Source of the DNA: Diplonema japonicum
Lineage: Eukaryota > Euglenozoa > Diplonemea > Diplonemida > Diplonemidae
Assembly (NCBI GenBank): GCA_964019335.1
Contig: OZ025691.1
Location: 124,001 to 188,000, forward strand
Length of the DNA stretch: 64,000 nt
Direction of reading: 5' to 3'
The notes under the pieces are model-generated. The model was not told where the DNA came from and did not search any database. It saw nothing but the letters and a program-made list of their open reading frames with translations. The translations under genes were made by a program, and so were the position numbers. This document shows positions 10,191-23,294 of the stretch, piece by piece. Position 1 is the first letter of the stretch. Each line of letters starts with the position of its first letter.

Positions 10191-10405
10191 ACCCCCCCCC
10201 TTTTTTTTCTGTATGGAGCAAAAGAAGAAAGAAGAAAATTCAGGGAATGGTTTACACCACTATCCCCCCCTCTCCCCCCTTTAACCGCCCCCCCCTACTG
10301 TGCAGCAAGACCTTGAGTTCTTCTCCATCAAATGTTGCAACTAAGATTTGTGTGCAATTTTTGGGACACCAGCTGAACTTTTAGGGGGTGGGGGGTGGGG
10401 GAGAA

Positions 10406-11404
10406 ATGAACAAGCTTAAGACAGACATGGAGGCTGTCTTTACAGGGTTTCAACACGAGCTTGAAAAATACGCAGACGAGAGGGAGAAGTGGAAGGCAGA
10501 GGCAGCCGCCGAAAAAGAGGCGTTCCAAAAAGAGCGGGAGCTGATGTTGGAAAAGGTTGCAGAGGAACGCGACACCACCCGCGCCGAAGAAGCAAGAGTG
10601 GCTCAAATGGCGGAGGACATGAAAGAGTACGAAGAAGAGCTCATGTGCAAAGCCGGGATTTTAAGGGACAAGGAAAAAGAGATCGAAGAGAGGGAAGCAA
10701 AGCTGCACAGTGAATGGGAGCAACACGGCGAGGCAGTCAAACGTTTCGTTGACGTGAGGAATGAAATCGAAGCGGAAAGAACAGCGCTGAGCGAAGACAG
10801 AGACAGGATGGTGATGGAAAGGAGGGAGTGGGAGACAGACATAGACGCTAGAGAGAAGCAAAACCAAATCAAAATCATGAAGCTCAAGGAGTTGAAGGAG
10901 TACATTGAAATAGCAGGGAAAGGCCCCGACAAGGGGGACGGTCAGGGAGTGGTAACCTTTGTAAACGCGAGAAAAAGAAAATCGAACGTGGATGAGCTCG
11001 AACTCGACTTCTTAACAACGATCAACAAAGCCGTCCATGTAGGCGAGATGGCCCAAAGGAGCACCGCGGACATGACACTAAAGCTCAAAGATGGCACCAC
11101 AATGCTACGGCTCAGGTACTACTCCGGCCCTACCCCTGCCGCTCGGGGCCGTAAAAACACGCTTATTCTCTATTCATGTAAAAACGCAGTAGCTCGGGTG
11201 TCGTTTCCTCCCGACGCTGACAGCACTTTCATCCTCACGTTGTGTGTGGACACCGCTTCGCGCACATTATCCTTGACACAGCAAGACCTTCTGGTCTCGC
11301 GTGACGGGATGTGGTCTGCCGAGTCCATCGGAGCACCGCTTAACCTCTACACGGCGAACATTTGTCTAACCGTTCCAGGAAGCTTTGTAGAAATCCTTAA
11401 TTAA
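10406..11404 (+). CDS. Coiled-coil protein with C-terminal globular domain, unknown function
   Basis: This is a 332-residue single-exon protein. Residues about 1-185 are a nearly continuous Glu/Lys/Arg-rich coiled coil. Residues about 190-332 look like a compact, beta-rich domain rich in Thr, Val and Leu that I do not recognise. No signal peptide or transmembrane segment is seen. The ATG at 10406 is preferred. An upstream GTG in the same frame would only add poly-Gly from a G-rich leader. MOB1 follows after 67 bp. Confidence 0.72.
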   Translation: MNKLKTDMEAVFTGFQHELEKYADEREKWKAEAAAEKEAFQKERELMLEKVAEERDTTRAEEARVAQMAEDMKEYEEELMCKAGILRDKEKEIEEREAKLHSEWEQHGEAVKRFVDVRNEIEAERTALSEDRDRMVMERREWETDIDAREKQNQIKIMKLKELKEYIEIAGKGPDKGDGQGVVTFVNARKRKSNVDELELDFLTTINKAVHVGEMAQRSTADMTLKLKDGTTMLRLRYYSGPTPAARGRKNTLILYSCKNAVARVSFPPDADSTFILTLCVDTASRTLSLTQQDLLVSRDGMWSAESIGAPLNLYTANICLTVPGSFVEILN

Positions 11405-11471
11405 AACTTATTTATTTATTTATTTATTTTTTAGTTTTTTTAGTTAAAAAAAACCTTAAAGGAGTGATGTA

Positions 11472-12304
11472 ATGAGCGGGCCTGCAGGCGACCATGCCGG
11501 TGTACAAATAGCGGGAAGCGGGGACCCTGCTGCGCAGAACAAAACGTTCAGGCCTCAGAAGGACTTCCGGAAGGGGACGGCAAGGTACAACTTGCTGCAG
11601 TTCGCCAAGAGTCTGGTGAGGTCCGGCGATTTGATAAAAGCGGTGAAGCTCCCGGCCGATGTCGAACTGAACCACTGGCTGTCTGTTCACACAGTCGACT
11701 TGTACAACATAACAAACGTGCTCTACGGGTCCATAACTGAGGTTTGGTAAAATAAAAAAATAAAAAAATAAAAAAAAATAATAAAAAAATAGTTTTGTAC
11801 CGCCGACAAATGCCCGGTTATGTCTTCCGGCAAGCGGTACGAGTACCACTGGCGGGATGGCGACCAGTACACTAGAGCAACACGGGTCTCGGCGCCATTG
11901 TATGTGGAGCTTTTGATGGGGTGGATCGAGAAGCAGATTAACGACGAATCGACGTTTCCCACAGAGGAGACGAACCCGTATCCAAGGGACTTTCAAAAGA
12001 GAGTGTCAAACATCATGAAGAGGCTGTTCAGAGTTTACGCGCACATCTACTTCTCTCACTTCGCCCAGATCAAAAGACTTGGGGAAGAAGCCCACCTCAA
12101 TACAGCCTTCAAACACTTCTGTCTCTTCGCCATGGAGTTTCGAGTGGTTGACGCGACAGAGATGCTTCCTGTATGTTGGGAAAAAAAAAAAAAAAGAAAA
12201 AAAAAAAAATACCTAAGGTATACGATTTGATCATCAATCTTATGGGGGACAAGTATGCTTACTACTTTGAAGGGAAACGACCAGCTGGCAAAGCTGATGG
12301 GTGA
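11472..12304 (+). CDS. MOB1: MOB1-family kinase activator
   Basis: Spliced CDS is 11472-11741, 11793-12170 and 12218-12304, giving 244 residues. MOB1 binds and activates NDR/LATS kinases in mitotic exit, cytokinesis and morphogenesis. Visible landmarks are FRPQKDFRKGTARYNLLQFA, VELNHWLSVHTVDLYN, the zinc-site Cys pair in FCTADKCPVMSSGKRYEYHW (formed across intron 1), and the His ligands in RVYAHIYFSHF and EEAHLNTAFKHF. Intron 1 (51 bp) and intron 2 (47 bp) are almost entirely A-rich with GT..AG ends. Exon 3 adds VYDLIINLMGDKYAYYF and a short tail. Unspliced, the frame would hit a stop just before the zinc site, so splicing is well supported. Confidence 0.95.
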
Positions 12305-12701
12305 GAAAAGGAAAATGAATAGGGGGAAAAAAAAAAGAAAAGAAGAAGAAAAAAAAAGAAACAATTGGGGGGGGCAAAAAAAAGAATTTGTTCTTTTTCA
12401 TATTTGAGTTCCTAACCTGAGGGGGAAAAAAAAGAAAAAGAAAAAGCTGGGCCGTTTTTTGTTTTTTTTTTGTTTCATGAGGCTGCTATACTTATTCTCT
12501 TTTTTTTTTTTTTTTTTTTTCCGGTTACCCTTCCACCCCCCCTTTTTATTTTGCCCTCTTTTTTTGCCCCCTCAGTTCCTTCATTCTTTTCCCCCTCCCC
12601 CTTCATTTAAAAATCAAAATCACCTCACACAAAAAAGGGGGGGAAACTGGGAGAAAAAAATTTTTAAAAAAAAAATCCCCCCCCTTCCGTAATCTTGATG
12701 T
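12305..12701. other. Homopolymer-rich spacer
   Basis: A, T and C runs with no supportable gene. The last 150 bp are pyrimidine-rich before the ATG at 12702. Confidence 0.6.
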
Positions 12702-15700
12702 ATGTCTCACCAACTTCTGCTCTCACTGCTGTGCTGTGAAGTGTTGGTTGGTGTGGGCGGTGCGACAGGGTATGGGTACGAAACGGAAAGCGTTCCTGTG
12801 AAAGGAGTCCCATTCACTCTAAAGATAGTAGGCGGGGCCGCGAACAGAGCTGCGATCATGAATGGAGACTGCTCGAGAATGACAGTAGTAGGGGAGTGGG
12901 GGATTGTTGACAACATGAAAAGCGTAGAATTCACCGTCCAGCAAGCAGGAAACTTAACTGTATGCGCTGAGATAAGCGCGGGCCAAGTTATCTCAGCAGG
13001 GGTCATATCAGTCGATGAGATTACGTTCACACCGCAGACGGTTTTGAAGCTAACGCAGACCGTAGTCACGTTCAGCAACGCTGCCTCGGACAGCTCCCGT
13101 GTGATGGTTTCTGCTGTGACTTCATGTGATGTAGAGTCAAAGCTCACTGAGCCAGTTCCCATGTTCAACAGAGCGGTCACGATCCTTGTCTCGTCGAGTG
13201 GTTACGTTTGTGTTGAATATGCAACAGGGATGTGGATCAACGCAGGCCGCATCACTGTGTCAGACCCCTTCACGTTTAAGCCCACCGCCGCGCTTCGCAA
13301 TGATGATGTCACCATGGAGCTCACCGGTAACGGGGTCAACCTACGTGTTGCCGTTTCCGAAACGGTTCTTTGCGACTCGTTCGTGCTGCCCCCCGTCGTT
13401 ATGGGTGGGCAGTGGGGTGTCACCGTCACCTTCACCGTTGCCATCCCACCAGGGACCTATTTCATCTGTGTCGAGGTCGTCCCTAGCTCCGACAGCTACA
13501 TCGCCGCAACGGGAGGCTTCATCGTCACTGCTTATACCTTCTCTCCCACTACCATTATCGCCACAGTCCCAGATGTCATCACGCTTGGCGGTGCTGTGAC
13601 CTCTCCCATCACCGGTGTTACCATCCACACCACGTCTTCTTGTGAAAACCCTACTTACGGACCTATCTCCACATCTCAGTTTCGAGCCACGCTCACTATC
13701 CCCAACGCTGGGGACTATTGGGTGTGTATTAAGAAGCCTGACACGCAGCAGTACATTTTGTCTGACAAGCTGACCGTCTCCACGCAGTTCGGGATCCTTG
13801 ATAGCGGCACTGCCGTGCGGGGCATTCCCAGCGAGATCGTCACGACAGGTGGCGCACCGCTTGATGCGGTCGTGAAGTTCACGCTGGATGTGGAGTGTGA
13901 GAAACAAGTCGCGGCGCCCGTGCAAGCTGACGAACGTGTTGTGATGTTCGAGCTTCTTGTCGACGAAGGCCAGTACAGGGTGTGCATCCAGACGACAGAT
14001 CAGAGCAGGTGGGTGCTGAGCGGCGTCGTGGAAGTACGGAACTACGTGGTAACTCCCGTTGGTGCCTTGATCCGCGGGCGGCAGTCGGTCATCGAGTACG
14101 ATGCCTCCACGCCTGGGGAGGGGCTCAATGTAACCTTCGCTCGACGGTTCCTGGCTTCCGACGCATGCGTGGGAAGTACGCAGACAGAAGTCCTCAACGT
14201 AATATCTTTCCCTCCCGTCGAGGAAACCACCATCAAATTCCCTCTTGCTGGCGCATGGGACCTGTGTACAGGCCCCCCACCATCCGTGCGTCTGGGATCG
14301 GTCACAGTCGGCACTGAATACACCTTCCTCCCTTACACGGGCATTGTCAACACACCCTTTGTTATCCAGTTCGGTCAAAGCGTTCCTGTGGGTTCTGCGG
14401 TTTTCTTGCAGAGCAAATTCGTAGCCAACGCTTCCTGTTCGGAGGCTACAACAAGTGAGCTACAAAGCCAGACAACCACCCGTGATGACAAAACGGCCTT
14501 TTTCTACTTCTCAAGCAGCGTCTATGCCGAGGGCACGTATCGTGTGTGTGTTGACAGCGGCATGCTAGACACAGGCGCCGAGTTCATTGAAGCGGAGGGA
14601 GAAGTCGCTCTGCACGGCATAACTGCTTTCAGGGACGAGATCGTTGCCAACACCTCAAAGGGCATCGTGCTGGAGGGCTGGCCCCTGAACTACGAGCTGC
14701 AGTACACGACGGAAAGCCCGCCTGTTCAAATAGTGCGCACACACCCTGTCAAAGTAACGCGCGGTAAGGATTGCATCACAGGGGAGATATTGCTGGAAAC
14801 AGCCACCAATTTGCAGCAGGGCGTGCAACTGGAGATCTCCGAGGCTAACATCGAGGTGGCTGTCTGCGTTGCTATACCTGTGTCACCGTACCTAACGACC
14901 GCGGAGAGGGACCAGTATGGTGTGGAGGGGATGAACTCACCGGTGGCATGGCTGCAGGCTGCCTTTATTGATGTGTCAGAGCCGATCATCATTGTGCCCC
15001 CGCCTACGCCAGTGCCCACGCCTCTACCGACGCCTGTGCCCACCCCTATACCAATAACTGCTGAGCCTGGGAGCTCGACCGAGTCACCGACGCAAACACC
15101 TAAAACAGAGGCACCCTTGACAGATGCACCGCACACTCCTTCACCCCCGCTTGGAGAAGACACTGTTATTAAGCACATTCCCTTTGACGTGAAACTTGGC
15201 GGGAGCGCGGTTGAGGGGATGATGGTGAAACTGGCGCTCGATTCGTCTTGTAACCACACATCGCCGGATGGTGTGGCGAGGCCCTTGAATGCTACGAACC
15301 ACGCGACCTTCACAATCCACAGTGAGGAGCTGGTCTATTTGTGCGCATTCGCAGCGACATCCCAATGGATCCTCCTCATCGAGTATACTGTAGTGTCCAT
15401 GGAGCTCCCTGTGACAGAGGTCTTCAAAGGGAACCCTGAGCCGCGTGACCTGTTCATTGAGAACGGTGTGTTCGCTGGCGTGACGAAAGTGGTGATTTTC
15501 GATGGTGATGAGTGTGCGGGACAGGCACAGTCGCAGCCGGTGGACTTTCAGCCCCAAGGGATGTTTGCAGCAAGTATCTTCAGCGCTGTGTCGAGTAAGG
15601 GTCTGGTATGCGGGTTCGTGCCGTCAGTGGGATACGTGAAAGTGGGGTATACCACGAACATCCCTCTTCCTGAAGTGGTGCTGACTGTCGCACCGTCGCG

Positions 15701-18700
15701 ATTGGTCCCATGGAACGTGAGCCTAACAGGGCTGGAAGATGCACAACAGATGGATGGCATCACAATCAGGCAGGATGGTTGTGAAGTAGGCGTGACAGTC
15801 AGCGGAGGTGGCAAACGTGACATCGGCCCAGGCCCTTCGACATTCACGATCAACATCCCTGCTGGCGAGCAGGTGCTTGTGTGCGCCTCGTACCGCAATG
15901 GCGAGGCGTACCTGCTGCCTGTCGGCCAGTTCCTCATGAAAGACTTCTTTGCTCCGTTGACCTTCCTGCGTGGGAATAACGACACCTTGCGTCTGGGGCC
16001 GCTAACAGCCGACACTTCCCTTATCATCGCGAACGACAGCCTTTGCACTACAGTGCTGTACGGTCCCGTTCCCGTGTCTGCTGGCATTGAAGAGTCGACT
16101 GCCTTCATCACCCCCCCTTCAGGGGGATATGTCTGCCTGCAGGAAGTGCAAACGCAATCTCGCCATGGCAGCGCCCTCGCAGACCAGTGGTACGAGGTGG
16201 GCATCATCACCGTCATCGACGCCTTCACAGTTGGCTCGCCCACCTTGGTGTCCCCAGGAGTCCCGTTTACTGTCGAGGTGCGCACTGATCCTAACAGAGG
16301 CAACCGGGTGATGATATCAGCCGACTCGTCCTGCAGCACTCCTGTCGACGGGGGTGCATGGAAGACATTGGATGGCAGCAACGTGCAGTTCAGTCTCACT
16401 ACAGCTGGGAACGTAGTCGTGTGCGTGTCGACTGCCGACGAGACTAACTGGATCCCCGCAAACTCCATCCTGCTGCTGTCGTACGATCTGCCCTTCTCAA
16501 GCATTTTGTGCTGTGTTGACGGGCAGACGAAATCCGACCTCCCTGTGAAGGAAGGTGTGATTTCCTTCTCCGCAACACCACAATGTACCCCGCCCCTTTT
16601 GTACGCGTCACCAATTGTAAACTTCACAGCCTCTCTCCTCATCCCCGTAGCAAACCCGGAGATATGGGGTTGTATTGATGGCTTGCCTGCAGGTTCGTTG
16701 TTAGTTGAGGAGATTCCCAATCTGCAACTAAGCTACCAACCGGTGTACGAATCAAATCCTGTGGAATTGACTCTACGACACGCTACCTTGTCAAACCTTA
16801 GCATGTACATTGGCCCCGGTGCTTCTTGTGATGCTGCAGATGATCGACGCCCTGCCACGACAGTGTTCGCCCCTCCTATACCTGGCGCATATGTTGTGTG
16901 TGCGATGCTGTCAAGCTTCACTGATTTCATTTTCGAGGTGGGTAGTATAGATGCACGTCCGTTCATCACCGACGTGCCAAGCATCATGGCCACGCGTCCC
17001 AGCACTCTACAGCTCCCGGTCATACCTAACATGTCTTGGAACGTGGCGTTGAGGAGCGTGTCGTGTGAGGGGTCTGTGCTGTTTGGGCCTGCTCTCGTAA
17101 GCTCGAGCTTTGACTTCGTGATCGGGAATAATAGTGTTGCCCCCAGCGTGGTGGCATGCCTTGTGAACACAAAGACAAACAACCTGTACGTGTCACCACA
17201 CATGACCATTGCGTACACGTGGGATATATCGGTAGCGTCGCTGAACCTCACAGCGAACTACATGATGCCTGTGGATATTGTCGGGGCGGTACAGGATGCA
17301 AAGGTCTTCATCCAACTTTTCAGAAGCGATGCTGTGTGCAATGTTAATAACAAGATAGACAACATCGGGAACTACACACATGAACAGGTGCAGGTCACAG
17401 TACCCGCCGGGGAATGGCAGGTGTGTGTCGAGGTAGTTGCCGACACTAATGTGTTCCACGCTGCGGGGCACCTCACTGCCCACGATGTCTCTATCACTGT
17501 GCCTGCAAACATCAGTGCGTGCGAGCCATTTGCCGTTCTCATCAATGGTGCAGGGACAAACATCACAAGCACGTCTCTTGACCTCCGCAATGGGCTGCCG
17601 TTCACAAATACGTGTTGCGGCGATGCCAACGCCGCATCCATACACCCAGGGAAGATGTCCCTGCCGATCGGAAAGGCACTGCAAGCGACGTTTCACATCT
17701 CGTCATCGATATCCCACGGGTTGCTTTTCTGCCTTGCTACAGATGATAATCTATGTCTTGAGCTTGGGTCACTCCCGCGGGGCATTCCTGACACTGCTTG
17801 CTACACACCTCAGCCCACTGTCGCGGTAACCGACAGGAGGATCGGCGGTGCTATAGACCCGACCTCCTCGGAAGACGTCTCGCAGACAGGTATAATTTTA
17901 ATCGTCCTCGCTGTCATTGTGGTGTTGCTGGTGTGTCTTGCATGCGGTTGGAAATTCTTTTGGCAGACCCCTAAAAAGAAGCCTGCTGCAAAGCCGATAA
18001 ATAATCAGCTGAACAGGTCTAACGACAGTGTGCTCTACAGCATCAACGCCTCGGCCCGCAGCATCAGCAAACCAACTACAGCCTTCAACCCGCAGACATA
18101 CCTCTCTACCAACAGCAGTCCCAATGCCGCTTCGACACCTTCCAAATTCATGAACTTCGGTGGCACAATCTCCACCCACAGAAGCACCTTCGACTCAGCG
18201 ACTCCAGGACGTCTGGAGGTGTCCCGTGTAGAGGTGAACGAGTCGCAGGAGGCGACCCTTGGGAACGTTACTCTCCAAGTGCCTCAGGTGTCCATCTACA
18301 GTTCTGCAGAGTACCCGAACACGTCTCTTGAGAGACTCACAAACGCCACACCGCCCTCGGGCCAGCCCTTCCTGCCGCACCCCAATGCTGCCGTTGCCGA
18401 CAATGGATCTATCTACAAGTCCAGCGTCTCCCCTTCTATTTACAACCCAGGCTCCCCGCGTGGCACTTCGTCCCTGGCATACATACCTGTCTCGTCCCCG
18501 TCGACACATGTTTACAGCCCTGTCCAAGCTGCAGGGCCAGCAACAAACCCCCTCTCGCTGTACGTGGTTCCGCCCCCACCACTGCATCCTGCGGCACCTC
18601 AACTCTCTACGACCACGCCCACATCCAGACCCCCCACCGCGCGTTCGTCTGACCGCGGAGGTGGCACACCGAGGGCGTTTCAAGCTGAATCAGATGCTAT

Positions 18701-20446
18701 GCATAGGAGATGGGCGTCGCTGCTTGCATCAGAGAGGATCGAACAGGAGGTGGCCGAAGACGTGCGGAGAAGTACTGTGATCAACGAAGAAGAGTCCGAG
18801 AGGGGTATCATCAACAATGAGGTCATGCATCAGCTGAATGTGGTAGAGGCGGTGCGACAGGAAACGATGAAGCGTGAGAGCAGGGCGAATAAGGAACACG
18901 AGCAGGCACTGCAGCAGGCCAGCAACTTGGCTGACCGACGGGAGGCCTTGGAGAAGGAGGCACGAGAGGAAGAGAAAAAGGTGTTACAGACACAAGAACA
19001 AGCACAGAAGGAGGCGCAAAGAACGGAAATGGAAAGAGAAGAGAAGGAAGCGGCTGAGAGAAAAGAGAGTCAGAAGAATAATGAACGGGAGACGGAGAAA
19101 GCTTCGCGACGAGAAACTGATGTTGCAAGACAGGAAAGGGCGGAGACAGCAAGGCAGCTGGACAGACATATGAAGGATACCAGCCTGGATCTGCATCGAC
19201 TGCTTGGGGGGGCACAACGCGAAGAGAAGGCGCTCCGAGAAGCAATCGTAGCTGACGAGGAGCAGACACGTGCGAACGCAGAAGAGTTGCGAAACAGCAA
19301 CTACGAAACGGTAACAGCCCTCCTCAAAAGGCTGCAGCACGAATGCACAGAACGGCAGAAGGCACAGCAGCAGCAAACAGCAAGCTTGACATCCTTCGAA
19401 GACGAGGTACGGGAGCAGGAGGCGTCCGTGGAGGCTGCCGAGCGTGAGAAAATAGTCAATACGGCCGCAGCCGATGTTCTGAAACGGAAACAGATCGACG
19501 ACCTGCTTGCCAGGCAGAAAACACTTGAAGACGACAGAAGAAAAGAGAGAGCAAAACAACAAAGGTGTGAAAAAGTGCACAACACGACATAACACAAACA
19601 CGACAGGGAGAGCGATGATGCAAAGCTGATCCTTGACGAGGACAAACGAAAACTGGACCTGCAGAGGCTGAAACTGGAGGAGCAAAAGCTGTTGCTGGTG
19701 GCTGCAAAACAGGCGCAAGAGGTAATGCCATAGCTAAAACACAACACCCTTCCCACATCACTTTTCATAGGAGGAGCTTGCTGCGAACCGAGCCGAGATG
19801 GCGAAGAAGACCGCAGAGCAAGAACAACGTGCCATCGAGGACAACTTGCTCTTATCGGAGCGGGCGGCACAGGTGCGGCTGGGCGAGGAACGCGCGCGGA
19901 AAGAAGTTGAAACAGAGCGAAAAAGACTCGAAGTGGACAGGATAGAACAGGAGCGGATGAAAAACGAGTATGTGGCCATCACTGTGCCTCCATCTTCCAT
20001 CATTCTACAGAGCTGAAGAAGAACGAAAACGACATGAAGCCGCCGCGAAGAAAGCAGAGACCAGGAAAAAAGAGCAGGAAGATGCATTGGCTGAAGAACG
20101 GGAGAAGGCACACCAAGACTGGTTGAAACAAGTCGAAAAGACGCAAGAAGAAGCTTCTCAGCGGCATGAGGTGGAACTATGTGCTTGGGGGGCATGGGAT
20201 AAGCTGTTGAAAGGCTTTCAGGAAGGAGCTGATAAAGTAGGCGAACCCGCAAAAGCTGGGAAAAAAGCACAAGAAAGGCAGGCTGCCGAGCGCGGCCAAG
20301 ACTTAGCTGCTATTGGTGGAACCTACTACCGTTCCAGAAGGGACAGGCTCAAAGACACTGCCAGTGAGCTTCTCGATACTCTTTCTTTGCTTACATCTCT
20401 TAACTTAGAAACCCACACCCCCCCACGGACCCGCCCCCCCATCTAA
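12702..20446 (+). CDS. Giant type I membrane protein: Cys-rich repeat ectodomain, TM helix, coiled-coil tail
   Basis: Spliced CDS is 12702-19564, 19607-19721, 19771-19967 and 20011-20446, giving 2,536 residues. A signal peptide (about 1-20) is followed by some 20 imperfect modules of about 65-80 residues. Each carries one Cys early and one in a GxYxVCv-like strand, often ending W(I/V)xxGxxxV. This suggests repeated beta-sandwich domains with one disulphide each. A Pro/Thr stalk lies near residues 766-820. One hydrophobic helix (about 1730-1752, IILIVLAVIVVLLVCLACG) is followed by KKK. The cytoplasmic part has a Ser/Pro/Thr region (about 1760-1990) and then a long Glu/Arg/Lys coiled coil continuing through three 42-49 bp introns. 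All splices keep the coiled-coil frame. I know no family with this whole architecture. A surface receptor or adhesin anchored to the cytoskeleton is inference. Confidence 0.88.
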
Positions 20447-21134
20447 AATTAAACCTGTATTGTTGTTACGTTCCTCCCAAAAAAAAAAAAGTATTATTAA
20501 AAATCCCCCCCTCTCCCCTCTTTTGAATAAAAAGATCTGCATCTCTTGTTCCCTTTTTTTCAGATCCAGACCCCCCCCCCCCCAACCATTGTTTCAATTG
20601 TTTATGATTTGTTTTGTACTCTTTAAGAAAAAAAAAACGAAAAAGAGAGACAGAAAGGGGGGAGGGGAAGATCAGCGATCGAAAACGACAACAAAAAATG
20701 AACGCCACGGGGGGAGTGAGGGACGAGCGAAATACCTATCTTCACTGCACCTGAACACCGTGTGAATGTGGGTCGCTCTCTAATTTTCGTTGTCCCCCAC
20801 CCAAAAAAAAAAAACAACTTTTTTATCTGTTCCTTACTCCAGTTAAAACCATATAAGTTTTGAGAGGTATTTCGAAAAGAAAATGGAGCTACCCGAAGCA
20901 TTCATTCGTTGTTGCTGTTAAAGTCTCCTTTTCCTTCTCTCTTCTTTTTGTTTTCTTTGCTCATTCCCCCCCCCCCCCCCCCCCTCTTTCGTCAAGAAAA
21001 AACTCCCCCTCACCCCCATTCCCCTCTCTTCCTTTTTCCTCTCTTTCCTGTCACGACTAAAAACACTCACAGTTGGGGCCGGCGGGGGGCGATATATAAA
21101 AAAAAAAAAAAAAAGAAGAAGAAGAAGGAGGAAA
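20447..21134. other. Homopolymer-rich spacer with acceptor-like AG
   Basis: A, C and T runs with no gene. The pyrimidine tract at 20927-21054 and the AG at 21071-21072 precede the LRR gene ATG at 21135. Confidence 0.55.
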
Positions 21135-21387
21135 ATGAATTTAGTTTTCGCTGACCAGGGGCTGGCTGAGATGGACCTATCTAAAATGGTAGGTAGTAAA
21201 GAAGTATGTTATTTTTGTTTCTTTCTTTTTTTTTTTTTTTCTCTTTTTTTTCCCCCCCCCTGTTTATTTTCAAATCACCCTCCTCTACAGGATTTCGCAG
21301 CCCTAGCCGTGGTGAAACTCTTGAATGTCAGCAACAATAGACTGACGAAGGTCGCAGGATTACAGCCGCTGAGGTATTAATGGGGAG

Positions 21388-21429
<42 letters not shown>

Positions 21430-22110
21430 ACAGTTCTGTCACGCACGTGAATATTTGCAGGAACAAGTTGGTTTCCCTCCGTGGTCTGCCCTTGTCCATT
21501 GTGCATTTGGACGTTAGCCACAACGAGCTTGCGTCAATAGAAGCCCTCTCTGTCCTCTCGTGTCTGCAAGTTCTCGACATCTCACACAACAAAATCTCAT
21601 CACTTGCCGGGTTGAACCGACAGGCCCCGCTCCGGTCGCTGAAGGCCTCCTACAACTTCATCACTTCTCTCCAACCCATGAAGTCCGTCAACCTGAACAC
21701 GTTGAGAACACTGTCCGTTGACAGCAACTACATAGCCGACCCCAAGGAGCTGCGCATGCTGCCGCTCTTCGGCGGGCTCACAAAGCTGAACCTCACTCTG
21801 AACCCTTTCGTGCAGAAGTATCCCAACTACCAGTCCAGCATCATCGCGTCACTTCCCTCGATGCAGGTTTGTGTTTTCGTTTTGTTTTTGTTCCAACTTG
21901 CAACAGGTCCTTGACGGTATCTCGATCCGCTCGGCCAACAGCAGTGTACTTGGCAAGCAGGTCCGCGTGGACCCTGTAGCAAACATCTCTGAAAGCCCCC
22001 TGCGGGGTGTTGCCGCTGCAGACCTATCTGTTACAACAACGACCGCGCAGTTGGGCAACAACAGTACATTCGCCACAGATAGGCCGTCGAGCATACGGGG
22101 GAACAACAGC

Positions 22111-22156
<46 letters not shown>

Positions 22157-23226
22157 CCAACAGCAGCATGCGGCGCACGCCGTCCCTTCCCATCCACAGT
22201 CAAATGGAGGACACCACGTTGGATGGGAAACGGAACGGTGCCGCTGCACCACCAGCCTTCCGGACACCTTTGGAAGAGTCCCGGTTGCGTGACTTACTGG
22301 AAGCGACCAAGAAGCTACCCCCACCGAGAATAGACGGCCCGCAGGTAGGGAGTCGCCGTGAAAAGACAAATCAAGCAAAGCAACGTGAGCACCCACGCGA
22401 GGCACGCGAGACACGGCACGTAGAATGCGCAGACGAAAGCGTCGATGAAGCATTGGACATCATGAAGGTCAACAAGGAGCGGAGGCTGCAGATACAAGTC
22501 GAGGAGCTGAAACGGCTGCTAGCAGAGTCGCAGACAAAGTCGGCGATGCTAGAGAGGGACTACTACAAAAAGGCGGAAGAGGTCTCAGGCGCGAACAAGA
22601 TAATCGCCGACCAGCGAAGGATGATGGCGGAGTGCAGGGACGAGAACAAGAAACTACGGGAGAAATACGGGAGCTTGAAGGAGAAGGCGGACAAAGTAAC
22701 AAGAGAGTTCAGATACTCTAGGCAAACAAACACGAATTTAAAACAGCAATTGGACGTTCTTAACACAGAGCTTCTGTTGTCCCCTAGGAGGGGTGAGGTC
22801 GAGAGGGCTGCTGCTATCTTATCTGTTCCGCCGCCTCCTTCAAGAAGAGGGAACACACCAAAGCGAGAAAAGGGTCAGGCAACGCCAGCTGGGAGACGAC
22901 GTGCTGCCACGCCGCCCTCCCGGCCTTTAGGCAAGGTTTCGGGTGCGGCAGGTGGCGGGGGCAATGTGAGCCATCCCAACTCCCTCCTTCACGCCACCCC
23001 GAAAATAGCCCCTACAAATTCCTCCCGACGGTCGCTCTCAAATACGTCGCATGAGATCACTCAAAGGCTGCTACACCTTTCTTTTTCTGATGAACCCCTT
23101 CAAGAGCCCCGCCGTCCAGCCACACCTACTAATTTTGGTTTCAGAGACAGAGCCTCTGAACCGTCGCAATCCAAGACGCTTTCTCATATTTCCCCTCCGA
23201 AACCTTCAAGAAGCCAGCATTATTGA
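21135..23226 (+). CDS. Leucine-rich-repeat plus coiled-coil protein
   Basis: Spliced CDS is 21135-21188, 21291-21373, 21461-21866 and 21907-23226, giving 620 residues. Residues about 1-185 form SDS22-like leucine-rich repeats (LNVSNNRLTKVAGL, LDVSHNELASIEAL, LDISHNKISSLAGL, LNLTLNPF) with a terminal LRR cap. Next comes an Asn homopolymer (AAC repeat, about 22102-22157), a linker, a coiled coil (about residues 325-430) and a Ser/Pro/Arg-rich tail. LRR plus coiled-coil proteins of this kind are common at basal bodies and axonemes, which is inference here. Introns are 102, 87 and 40 bp. The second is essentially one A run. Splicing joins successive LRR units in phase, so the model is well supported. 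Confidence 0.88.
22102..22157 (+). repeat. AAC trinucleotide repeat encoding poly-Asn
   Basis: A near-perfect (aac)n tract inside exon 4 of the LRR gene gives about 16-18 Asn residues. It is likely length-variable. Confidence 0.85.
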
Positions 23227-23263
23227 AGTTGCTGACGGGAAAAAATATATTTGCAACGATAGA

Positions 23264-23294
<31 letters not shown>

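Noticed and set aside
15548-16720. 390-codon - strand frame, and a similar one at 13341-14378, inside the giant membrane protein gene
   Set aside because: They are shadows of the + strand repeat-domain frame, which has a signal peptide, regular Cys spacing and spliced continuation.
22102-22157. Direct-repeat array considered as CRISPR-like or a satellite
   Set aside because: It is a simple AAC trinucleotide repeat coding poly-Asn inside a well-supported exon.
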